DNA from: Phytoseiulus persimilis
Lineage: Eukaryota; Arthropoda; Arachnida; Mesostigmata; Phytoseiidae
DNA length: 64,000 nt
Direction of reading: 5' to 3'
NCBI GenBank assembly: GCA_037576195.1
Contig: CM075102.1
Span: 5,084,001 to 5,148,000 of the forward strand
This document shows, one piece after another, positions 22,343-33,270 of the stretch. Both the position numbers and the translations under genes were made by a program. The first letter of the stretch is position 1, and each line of letters begins with the position of its first letter. The notes below the pieces were generated by a model that saw only the letters and a program-made list of their open reading frames with translations, had not been told where the DNA came from and searched no databases.

Positions 22343-25300
22343 TCTATATATATAAAAATCCAGGGTCTGTTTGTTTGTTTGTTTGTTTGTTTGTTTGTTT
22401 GTTTGTTTGTCCTCAATAGGCTCCTCTGGTATTGATCGGATCGACTTGGAACAAACTGCATAATGTAGGGCGGCTCTCCGGGAAGGACATAGGCCACCCA
22501 CCCCTCCCCCCCTCCTCTTCCCCTCCTCCCCCGCTCGCGATTTACCCCAACTTTGACCCCCTCCATACTGTCCTCCGCATCCAAATTCTGACGATAAGGT
22601 GCACCGCCCCGTTATGACGCCAGCCAGACTCATCCCATCGTCATCGGATATCCTTCCCCACCTCCTCTCCTATACATCTATCATAAAAATCTATCATAAA
22701 GATTCCTGGAGGGGTGATTTCGAGACCAATAAGGCCATTACTTCCCAACTCTGGAGGGGTGATTCCGAGACCAATCTGGCCATTACTTCCCAACTCTGGA
22801 GGGGTGATTCCGAGACCAATCTGGCCATTACTTTCCAACTCTGGAGGGGTGATTCCGGGACCAATCTGGCCATTACTTTCCAACTCTGGAGGGATGATTC
22901 CGGTGCCAATTTGACCATTACTTTCCAACTCTGGAGGGGTGATTCCGGTGCCAATTTGACCATTAGTTTTCAACTCTGGAGGGCTGATTCCGAGACCAAT
23001 CTGGCCATTACTTTCCAACTCTGGAGGGGTGATACCGAGACCAATCCGGACATTACTTTCCAACTTTGTTTGGAGGGGTGATTCTGAGACCAATCCGACC
23101 ATTACTTTCCAACTTTGTTTGGAGGGGTGATTCTGAGACCAATCCGACCATTAGTTTCCAACTCTGGAGGGGTGATTCCGGTATCAATCTGGCCATTACT
23201 TTCCAACTCTGGAGGGGTGATTCCGGTGCCAATTTGACCATTAGTTTTCAACTCTGGAGGGGTGATTCCAGTATCAATCTGGCCATTACTTTCCAACTCT
23301 GGAGGGGTGATTCCGAGACCAATCTGGGCATCAGTTTCCAACTCTGGAGGGGTGATTCCGGTGCCGATCTGGCCATTACTTTCCTTCTTTAGAGGGGTGA
23401 TTCCGAGACCAATCTGGCCATTAGTTTCCAACTCTGGAGGGGTGATTCCGGTACCAATCTGGCCATTACTTTCCAACTCTGGAGGGGGGATTCTGAGACC
23501 AATCTGGCCATTACTTTCCAACTCTGGAGGGGTGATTCCGGTATCAATCTGGCCATTAGTTTCCAACTCTGGAGGGGTGATTCCGGTACGAATCTGGCCA
23601 TTAGTTTCCAACTCTGGAGGGGTGATTCCGGTATCAATCTGGCCATTAGTTTCCAACTCTGGAGGGGTGATTCCGGTGCCAATCTGGCCATTAGTTTCCA
23701 ACTCTGGAGGGGTGATTCCGGTATCAATCTGGCCATTAGTTTCCAACTCTGGAGGGGTGATTCCGGTATCAATCTGGCCATTACTTTCCAACTCTGGAGG
23801 GGTGATTCCGGTGCCAATTTGACCATTAGTTTTCAACTCTGGAGGGGTGTTTCCGGTATCAATCTGGCCATTACTTTCCAACTCTGGAGGGGTGATTCCG
23901 GTGCCAATTTGACCATTAGTTTTCAACTCTGGAGGGGTGATTCCGAGACCAATCTGGCCATTACTTTCCAACTCTGGAGGGGTGATTCCGAGACCAATCT
24001 GGCCATTACTTTCCAACTCTGGAGGGGTGATTCTCAGACCAATCTGGACATTACTTTCCAACTCTGTAGGGGTGATTCCGGAACCTATCTGGCCATCACT
24101 TTCCAACTCTGGAGGGGTGATTCCGAGACCAATCTGGCCATTACTTTCCAACTCTGGAGGGGTGATTCTCAGACCAATCTGGCCATTACTTCCCAACTCT
24201 GGAGGGGTGATTCTGAGACCAATCTGAGCATTACTTCCCAACTCTGGAGGGGTGATTCTGGGAGCAATCTGACCATTAGTTTCCAACTCTGGAGGAGTGA
24301 TTCCGAGACCAATCTGACCATTACTTTCCAACTCTGGAGGGGTGATTCTGAGACCAATCTGAGCATTACTTTCCAACTCTGTAGGGGTGATTCCGGAACC
24401 TATCTGGCCATCACTTTCCAACTCTGGAGGGGTGATTCCGAGACCAATCTGGCCATTACTTTCCAACTCTGGAGGGGTGATTTCGGGACCAATCTGACCA
24501 TTACTTCCCAACTCTAGAAGGGTGATTCCGGGACCAATCTGAGCATTACTTCCCAACTCTGTAGGGGTGATTCTGGGAGCAATCTGACCATTAGTTTCCA
24601 ACTCTGGAGGAGTGATTCCGAGACCAATCTGAGCATTACTTTCCAACTCTGTAGGGGTGATTCTGGGAGCAATCTGACCATTAGTTTCCAACTCTGGAGG
24701 GGTGATTCTGAGACCAATCTGAGCATTACTTTACAACTCTGTAGGGGTGATTCCGGAACCTATCTGGCCATCACTTTCCAACTCTGGAGGGGTGATTCCG
24801 AGACCAATCTGGCCATTACTTTCCAACTCTGGAGGGGTGATTTCGGGACCAATCTGACCATTACTTCCCAACTCTAGAAGGGTGATTCCGGGACCAATCT
24901 GAGCATTACTTCCCAACTCTGTAGGGGTGATTCTGGGAGCAATCTGACCATTAGTTTCCAACTCTGGAGGAGTGATTCCGAGACCAATCTGAGCATTACT
25001 TTCCAACTCTGTAGGGGTGATTCTGGGAGCAATCTGACCATTAGTTTCCAACTCTGGAGGGGTGATTCTGAGACCAATCTGAGCATTACTTTCCAACTCT
25101 GTAGGGGTGATTCTGGGAGCAATCTGACCATTAGTTTCCAACTCTGGAGGAGTGATTCCGAGACCAATCTGAGCATTACTTCCCAACTCTGTAGGGGTGA
25201 TTCTGGGAGCAATCTGACCATTAGTTTCCAACTCTGGAGGAGTGATTCCGAGACCAATCTGAGCATTACTTCCCAACTCTGTAGGGGTGATTCTGGGAGC

Positions 25301-26225
25301 AATCTGACCATTAGTTTCCAACTCTGGAGGGGTGATTCTGAGACCAATCTGAGCATTACTTTCCAACTCTGTAGGGGTGATTCCGGAACCTATCTGGCCA
25401 TCACTTTCCAACTCTGGAGGGGTGATTCCGAGACCAATCTGGCCATTACTTTCCAACTCTGGAGGGGTGATTCTCAGACCAATCTGACCATTAGTTTCCA
25501 ACTCTGGAGGAGTGATTCCGAGACCAATCTGAGCATTACTTTCCAACTCTGTAGGGGTGATTCCGGAACCTATCTGGCCATCACTTTCCAACTCTGGAGG
25601 GGTGATTCCGAGACCAATCTGGCCATTACTTTCCAACTCTGGAGGGGTGATTCTCAGACCAATCTGACCATTACTTTCCAACTCTGGAGGGGTGATTCCC
25701 AGACCAATCTGAGCATTACTTTCCAACTCTGGAGGGGTGATTCCGGGTTCAATCTGAGGATTACTTTCCAACTCTGGAGGATTGATTCCGGGACCAATCT
25801 GAGCATCTTTTTCCAACTCTGGAGGGGCGATTCCGGGATCAATCTGAGCATCTTTCTCCAACTCTGGAGGGGCGATTCCGGGACCAATCTGAGCATCATT
25901 TTCCAACTCTGGAGGGGTGATCTCGAGACAAATCTAACTATACTTTTCAAAACCAGGGGGGTGATTCCGGGACCAATCTGACCATGCTTCTCCGAATATG
26001 AAGGGGTGATTACGACACCAATCTGACCATACTTCTCAGAACCATGATGCTGACCAAGTGAAGAGAAAGGAAAGTGCCTCGATTCCAGGTCAGAATCCTA
26101 TCGAGAATCGGTGGCCACTCCCGAAGGTCTCATGACACTACATTTAAGGCAATGTGTGTCTGTCAGCAGTAGACTCCCGAAGCAAGGGACGGGTCGGCCA
26201 GCGTAGTCGGCCGAAGGCCGGCTAG
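22343..26225 (+). mobile_element. non-autonomous Helitron 1, minisatellite-filled
   Basis: The 5' end is TCTATATATATAAAAATCC after an A. It is followed by CAGGGTCTG, a run of GTTT units and about 300 bp of unique sequence. The 3' end has the hairpin CGGCCGAAGGCCG directly before CTAG (26222-26225), followed by T. TC at the start, hairpin plus CTRR at the end and an A^T target are the defining marks of Helitrons. No Rep/helicase is encoded. The middle, about 22706-26046, is an array of roughly 74 copies of a 45-bp unit. About 180 bp of non-repeated sequence separates the array from the 3' hairpin. The element touches Helitron 2 with no base between. Confidence 0.85.
22706..26046. repeat. 45-bp minisatellite array 1 (about 74 copies)
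   Basis: The unit has the form TCTGGAGGGGTGATTCCGAG then ACCAATCTGGCCATTACTTT then CCAAC, 45 bp. Variants alternate in blocks: the left part favours GCCATTA with CCGGTATC or CCGAGACC, the right part GAGCATTA with CTGGGAGC. Words such as CCGGAACCTATCTGG recur at multiples of 45 (24391, 24751, 25381, 25561), showing block-wise duplication. Open frames of several hundred codons on both strands arise because 45 is divisible by three. Confidence 0.97.
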
Positions 26226-28845
26226 TCTATATATATAAAAATCCAGGGTCTGTTTGTTTGTTTGTTTGTTTGTTTGTTTGTTTGTTTGTTTGTTTGTCCT
26301 CAATAGGCTCCTCTGGTATTGATCGGATCGACTTGGAACAAACTGCATAATGTAGGGCGGCTCTCCGGGAAGGACATAGGCCACCCACCCCTCCCCCCCT
26401 CCTCCTCCCCTCCTCCCCCCCTCGCGATTTACCCCAACTTTGACCCCCTCCATACTGTCATCCGCATCCAAATTCTGACGATAAGGTGCACCGCCCCGTT
26501 ATGACGCCAGCCAGACTCATCCCATCGTCATCGGATATCCTTCCCCACCTCCTCTCCTATACATCTATCATAAAAATCTATCATAAAAATTCCTGGAGGG
26601 GTGATTTCGAGACCAATAAGGCCATTACTTCCCAACTCTGGAGGGGTGATTCCGAGACCAATCTGGCCATTACTTTCCAACTCTGGAGGGGTGATTCCGA
26701 GACCAATCTGGCCATTAGTTTCCAACTCTGGAGGGGTGATTCCGAGACCAATCTGGCCATTACTTTCCAACTCTGGAGGGGTGATTCCGAGACCAATTTG
26801 GCCATTACTTTCCAACTCTGGAGGGGTGATTCCGAGACCAATCTGGCCATTACTTCCCAACTCTCGAGGGGTGATTCCGGTACCAATCTGGCCATTACTT
26901 TCCAACTCTGGAGGGGTGATTCTGAAACCAATCTGGCCATTACTTTCCAACTCTGGAGGGTTGATTCCGAGACCAATCTGACTATCACTTTCCAAGTCTG
27001 GAGGGGTGATTCCGCGACCAATCTGGCCATTACTTTCCAACTCTGGAGGGGTGATTCCGAGACCAATTTGGCCATTACTTTCCAACTCTGGAGGGGTGAT
27101 TCCGAGACCAATCTGGCCATTACTTCCCAACTCTCGAGGGGTGATTCCGAGACCAATCTGGCCATTACTTTCCAACTCTGGAGGGGTGATTCCGGAACCT
27201 ATCTGGCAATTACTTTCCAACTCTGGAGGGGTGATTCCGGTATCAATCTGGCCATTACTTTCCAACTCTGGAGGGGTGATTCCGAGACCAATCTGGCCAT
27301 TACTTCCCAACTCTCGAGGGATGATTCCGAGACCAATCTGGCCATTACTTTCCAACTCTGGAGGGGTGATTCCGGAACGTATCTGGCAATTACTTTCCAA
27401 CTCTGGAGGGGTGATTCCGGAACCAATCTGGCCATGACTTTCCAACTCTGGAGGGGTGATTCTGAGACCAATCTGGCCATAACTTTCCAACTCTGGAGGG
27501 GTGATTCCGCGACCAATCTGGCCATTAGTTTCCAACTCTGGAGGGGTGATTCTGAGACCAATCTGGCCATCACTTTCCAACTCTGGAGGGGTGATTCCGA
27601 GACCAATCTGGCCATTAGTTTCCAACTCTGGAGGGGTGATTCCGGTGCCAATCTTGCCATTAGTTTCCAACTCTGGAGGGGTGATTCCGGAACGTATCTG
27701 GCAATTACTTTCCAACTCTGGAGGGGTGATTCCGGAACCAATCTGGCCATGACTTTCCAACTCTGGAGGGGTGATTCTGAGACCAATCTGGCCATCACTT
27801 TCCAACTCTGGAGGGGTGATTCCGAGACCAATCTGGCCATTAGTTTCCAACTCTGGAAGGGTGATTCCGGTATCAATCTCGCCATTAGTTTCCAACTCTG
27901 GAAGGGTGATTCCGGTATCAATCTCGCCATTACTTTCCAACTCTGGAGGGGTGATTCCGGAACCAATCTGGCCATGACTTTCCAACTCTGGAGGGGTGAT
28001 TCTGAGACCAATCTGGCCATCACTTTCCAACTCTGGAGGGGTGATTCCGAGACCAATCTGGCCATTAGTTTCCAACTCTGGAGGGGTGATTCCGGTGCCA
28101 ATCTGGCCATTAGTTTCCAACTCTGGAGGGGTGATTCCGGTACCTATCTGGCCATTACTTTCCAACTCTGGAGGAAGGATTCCGGGACCAATCTGGCCAT
28201 TAGTTTCCAGCTCTGAAGGGGTGATTCCGAGACCAATCTGGCCATTAGTTTCCAACTCTGGAGGTGTGATTCCGGTGCCGATCTGGCCATTAGTTTTCAA
28301 CTCTGGAAGGGTGATTCCGGTGCCAATCTGGCCATTAGTTTCCAACTCTGGAGGGGTGATTCCGGTATCAATCTGGCCATTAGTTTCCAACGCTGGAGGG
28401 GTGATTCCGGTACCAATCTGGCCATTACTTTCCAACTCTGGAGGGGGGATTCTGAGACCAATCTGGCCATTACTTTCCAACTCTGGAGGGGTGATTCCGA
28501 GACCAATCTGGCCATTAGTTTTCAACTCTGGAGGGGTGATTCCGGTGCCAATCTGGCCATTAGTTTCCAACTCTGGAGGGGTGATTCCGGTGCCAATCTG
28601 GCCATTAGTTTCCAACTCTGGAGGGGTGATTCCGGTACCAATCTGGCCATTACTTTCCAACTCTGGAGGGGGGATTCTGAGACCAATCTGGCCATTACTT
28701 TCCAACTCTGGAGGGGTGATTCCGAGACCAATCTGGCCATTAGTTTTCAACTCTGGAGCCTGAACATACTTCTCCAAGTCTGTCAGCAGTAGACTCCCGA
28801 AGCAAGGGACGGGTCGGCCAGCGTAGTCGGCCGAAGGCCGGCTAG
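26226..28845 (+). mobile_element. non-autonomous Helitron 2, minisatellite-filled
   Basis: Begins TCTATATATATAAAAATCC at the base after the CTAG of Helitron 1 and ends in the same CGGCCGAAGGCCG hairpin plus CTAG (28842-28845). The 5' unique part is nearly identical to that of Helitron 1. The array, about 26594-28772, has about 48 copies of the 45-bp unit, mostly the GCCATTA type. The 3' side is shorter than in Helitron 1: the array passes almost directly into GTCAGCAGTAGACTCCCG and the hairpin, so the intermediate tail is missing. Confidence 0.85.
26594..28772. repeat. 45-bp minisatellite array 2 (about 48 copies)
   Basis: Same unit as in Helitron 1. Block duplications are visible. For example, the run with CCTGGCAATTA-type units near 27190 recurs near 27370 and 27670, and a 225-bp block around 28290-28515 recurs at about 28520-28740. 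Confidence 0.97.
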
Positions 28846-31043
28846 TCTATATATATAAAAATCCAGGGTCTGTTTGTTTGTTTGTTTGTATGTCCTCAAT
28901 AGGCTCCTCTGGTATTGATCGGATCGACTTGGAACAAACTGCATAATGTAGGGCGGCTCTCCGGAAAGGACATAGGCCACCCACCCCTCCACCCCTCCTC
29001 CTCCCCCCCTCGCGATTTACCCCAACTTTGACCCCCTCCATACTGTCATCCGCATCCAAATTCTGACGCCAGCCAGACTCATCCCATCGTCATCGGATAT
29101 CCTTCCCCACCTCCTCTCCTATACATCTATCATAAAAATCTATCATGAAAATATCTGAAGGGGTGATTCCGAGACCAATCTAACCATTAGTTTCCAACTC
29201 GGGAGGGTGATTCCGGTACCAATCTGGCCATTACTTCCCATCTCTGGAGGGGTGATTCCGAGACCAATCTGGCCATTACTTTCCAACATTAGAGGGGTGA
29301 TTCCGAGACCAATCTGGCCGTTAGTTCCCAACTCTGGAGGGGTGATTACGAGACCAATCTGGTCATTGGTTTCCAACTCTGGAGGGGTGATTCCGGTATC
29401 AATCGGGCCATTACTTTCCAACTCTGGAGGGGTGATTCCGAGACTAATCTGGCCATTACTTCCCAACTCTGGAGGGGTGATTCCGGGACCAATCTGGCCA
29501 TAACTTTCCAACTGTGGAGGGGTGATTACGAGACCAATCTGGTCATTAGTTTCCAACTCTGGAGGGGTGATTCCGGTATCAATCGGGCCATTACTTTCCA
29601 ACTCTGGAGGGGTGATTCCGAGACCAATCTGGCCATTACTTCCCAACTCTGGAGGGGTGATTCCGGGACCAATCTGGCCATTACTTTCCAACTCTGGAGG
29701 GGTGATTCCGAGACCAATCTGGCCATTACTTCTCAACTCTGGAGGGGTGATTCCGGGACCAATCTGGCCATAACTTTCCAACTCTGGAGGGGTGATTCTG
29801 AGACCAATCTGGCCATAACTTTCCAACTCTGGAGGGATGATTCCGAGACCAATCTGGCCACTACTTCCCAACTCTGTAGGGGTGATTCCGAGACCAATCT
29901 GGCCATTAGTTTCCAACTCTGGAGGGGTGATTCCGGTACCAATCTGGCCATTAGTTTCCAACTCTGGAGGGGTGATTCCGGTACCAATCTGGCCATTGTT
30001 TCCAACTCTGAAGGGGTGATTCCGAGACCAATCTGGCCATTACTTTCCAACTTTAGAGGGGTGATTCCGAGACCAATCTGGCCATTACTTCCCAACTCTG
30101 GAGGGGTGATTCTGGGACCGATCTGGCCATTACTCTCCTACTCTGGAGGGGTGATTCCGAGACCAATCTGACCATTACTTTCCAAGTTTGGAGGAGTGAT
30201 CTCGGGACCAATCTGACCATACTTTTCCATGTCTGGAGGGGTGATTCCGAAACCAATCTGACTATCACTTTCCAAGTCTGAGGGGTGATCTCGAGACAAA
30301 TCTCAGCATACTTTTCAAAACCTGGAGGGGTGATTCCGGGACCAATCTGACCATGCTTCTCCGAATCTGGAGGGGTGATTACGACACCAACCTGACCATA
30401 CTCTTCCAAGTCTCGAGGGGTGATTCCGAGACCAATCTGGCCATTAGTTTCCAACTCTGGAGGGGTGATTCCGGTACCAATCTGGCCATTAGTTTCCAAC
30501 TCTGGAGGGGTGATTCCGGTACCAATCTGGCCATTAGTTTCCAACTCTGGAGGGGTGATTCCGAGACCAATCTGGCCATAACTTTCCAACTTCAGAGGGG
30601 TGATTCCGAGACCAATCTGGCCATTACTTTCCAACTTTAGAGGGGTGATTCCGAGACCAATCTGGCCATCACTTTCCAACTCTGGAGGGGTGATTCCGGG
30701 ACCAATCTGGCCATTACTTTCCAACTCTGGAGGGGTGATTCCGGGACCAATCTGGCCATTGCTCTCCAACTCTGGAGGGGTGATTCCGGGACCAATCTGA
30801 CCATGCTTCTCCGAATCTGGAGGGGTGATTACGACACCAATCTGACCATACTTCTCGAAACCATGATGCTGACCAAGTGAGCGAGAGGAAAGTGCCTCGA
30901 TTCCAGGCCAGAATCCTATCGAGAATCGGTGGCCACTCCCGTTGGTTTCATGACAATACATGTGAGGCAATGTGTGTCTGTCAGCAGTAGACTCCCGAAG
31001 CAAGGGACGGGTCGGCCAGCGTAGTCGGCCGAAGGCCGGCTGG
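28846..31043 (+). mobile_element. non-autonomous Helitron 3, minisatellite-filled
   Basis: Starts TCTATATATATAAAAATCC directly after the CTAG of Helitron 2 and ends in the hairpin plus CTGG (31040-31043), followed by T. The GTTT run is short here (about four units). A stretch of about 26 bp present in the other two 5' parts (between two TGACG words, near 29064) is absent, as expected from a deletion between short repeats. The array runs about 29155-30870, about 38 units. The full tail reappears after it, like that of Helitron 1. Confidence 0.85.
29155..30870. repeat. 45-bp minisatellite array 3 (about 38 copies)
   Basis: Same 45-bp unit. Around 30330-30400 the array contains a copy of the terminal variant units (GACCATGCTTCTCCGAATC, GATTACGACACCAA) that otherwise occur only at the 3' edge (30800-30870), followed by about ten ordinary units. 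An internal duplication that included the array edge would explain this. Confidence 0.95.
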
Positions 31044-31807
31044 TATTGAATAAACTTCATCAACTCTTTGCGAGAATCCTGAGGATCTTTGTTTTTTCAA
31101 CGGGCACTCGGTTGATCTTCTACTCATCGTAATGTTGTCCAGCAACACCACCTTCCGCGTTCTTAGTAGTGTGATGTTTTGTTTCTCTCTCATGTATCAT
31201 TGTTCGAGGAAGCCCTTCAGTCAGAGCTTGCCTCTGTGGAGCTGATATTGCCTTCCGTTTGACCTTAGCAGAGGTGCCCAATAAGGAAGAATGCACTGCC
31301 GAACTCGCATGTCCTCCCGAGAGAACGGGCCAGAGGAATAAGTCGGGAATGTCGAGTCGTCGAGGACGTGTCGCGTAGTGCAAGGGGGGGGGGGGGGGTA
31401 GTGAAAGGGGGTTTCGGGAAAGTATTCTGGAGAGCTCAGAAGAGTCGATCACGGTCATAACATACAATGGAAGCCAGATCCGGAGGTCTTAGTTTCAGGA
31501 AAATAGTTGTCAGCTTGAAATCTTGAATCTCAACGGCTTTTCAGGCTTTAAAGGGCGAGGTGGTAAGGAAGGCGGGAAACGGTAACCGTTGGTTAGAGCG
31601 CGCCAGAGGCGTAGCGAACCTTCATGATGCCTGGGGCGGATTTGATGCCTCCCTCTCTTTTTGGGGTATTTTTGTGTGTCCTCAAACACAAAATATGATC
31701 GTCTGAGATGGAGATCTTCGGGGAAATGGAGACGATTTGCGCGAGCTGACCCGAATGTGAGCAACTAGAATATTACATGAGCAACTGGCTCACCTATTCT
31801 TGAAGGG
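31044..31807. other. intergenic with a poly-G tract
   Basis: Nothing recognised except a run of about 14 G at 31384-31398. The 3' flank of the Helitron cluster (31044 on) is ordinary sequence. Confidence 0.5.
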
Positions 31808-32008
31808 TTATTTGCTCCGCCCCTGGAACTGCGAATCTTCTATTGACTCCTCGAAGTCAAACTCATCCGTGATGGACATCTCGATAGATAGGAAAGCGAG
31901 GTTTGTCAACTTCGTTTGCTCGATCTCTGGTCCGAGGCAGAAGAAAAAAGAACTCAACGTTGCCTCTCGATCAGGAAGGAGGACGAAAATTATATGGTGG
32001 TTCGTCAA
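31808..32008 (-). pseudogene. possible C-terminal remnant of a hAT-type transposase
   Basis: A minus-strand frame ends with KLTNLAFLSIEMSITDEFDF followed by a short acidic tail and a stop. This resembles the end of hAT dimerisation regions in ZMYM/TTF-type transposases (RLsnLALLSIE..). Only about 60 codons are readable and the preceding sequence is not recognised, so this is a weak call. Confidence 0.3.
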
Positions 32009-33270
32009 TAGGGTGAAAAATCAGATGCATCGATCGGACTTCGCCCCCACTATGAGGATACCGGGAAAATATCTACGTGGAAGAGCTTAGAAACTCGAAT
32101 GTGATAGGCATGGAGAGGCATTCTGATGCCCCCAGCGACCTGTTGCCCGGGGCGGACCGTGTGTTCTCAAGTGTATCGAAGTGTTCCGGGAAAATTCTGA
32201 CTTTTTCAAGCGGTTTTCCCGTGATTTGTGCTGATGCGAGTACAGGACCAAAGTGTTGGCCCAGTTGTGTGCGGTTCCCGTGCGAAACAGAGACTCTTCG
32301 GAGCGTGTGTTCAACGAAAAGCGAGAAGTTCTTTCGTTCATTCTTGATAGATAGTAAGGGTCCGGAGCCCGAAAAAAAAAACAGAAAAAAAAAACCAAAA
32401 AAAAAAAAGATAAAACCCCAAAAGCAGAAAAAAATCAGTTTCATACAAATTGCACGCCATAATCACTATCTGAACTTATTGCGAGTGTTACGAGAGGTTA
32501 TTGCCCCTTGTTTTTCCGGTTGTGTTCTGTTAGGCTGCCACCGCGTCGGAGCGAGGCGAGAGAACCCGGCGGCGCAGATTGCGACGTTCCGTTACCGACG
32601 GGCCGCTAGCGGCGCGAGCTTACAAAATGGGTCTCCCTGGAGTGGAGCAGAACTATTGGAATAGCGAGAATATCGTCGAGAGTACAGTTCAAATTCAAAA
32701 TAAGGAGGTGAAGAACCAGTTGCGGGCCACCTCCTGACGTGCGTAGTTGGCACATGCTTGGAAAATGGCCTGAACTTCCAATCGCAGCTCTCTCAGCCGG
32801 ACTCGATATCGATGTCGGGCCGCGATAGTTTTCGCACGCCACAACGCACAAGTCAGAAACCCAATTCGCATTCGTCTCGCCTCGACGCGATAAATCTCGC
32901 GACGCAATGATCGCTCGAAGTGAGCTCGGTAGACAGCCCGCGCAGCCTGCGTCGCCATGGCTCACTGTCATTTCAGTCGCGTTGTTCCGTTTCAGTAAAC
33001 GTACTCTGAAAACCCTCTTCCATTCCACCGCCTAGCTGGCGATCGCTTACAACGCCATTCCGGCGACTTGGTCGTGGTGGCCGCCTAAACGAAAAATACC
33101 GTTTTTCCTTCCTCTACTTACAAGAGAAAAAAACACAAAAAAAATGCCCATATATACTCCATAGTTTTTCACATACGATACTCTCTCAGATAATCCAAGT
33201 GTCCTTGAGTGTGATAAAAAGTGTTAACTTCTTCCTCCTTTCTTTCCGAGCATAATTTCAGAGAGCCGAA
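32009..33270. other. upstream region of MULE copy B
   Basis: A-rich tract at 32370-32440. On the minus strand 32958-32695 is an 87-codon, strongly basic, helical frame (starts MATQAARAVYRAHFERSLRR) that I do not recognise. It could be a small gene or chance. Just before 33271 the sequence CATAATTTCAG looks like a splice acceptor, suggesting a leader intron for the MULE gene. Confidence 0.35.

Noticed and set aside
23102-24691. Long minus-strand open frame (529 codons) of a 15-residue repeat, and similar frames in the other arrays
   Set aside because: Several frames on both strands are open at once and all follow from a 45-bp unit without stops. There is no start context, domain or transcript signal.
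22706-26046. Regular repeat array as a CRISPR locus
   Set aside because: The 45-bp units are continuous with no spacers, there are no cas genes, and the context is eukaryotic.
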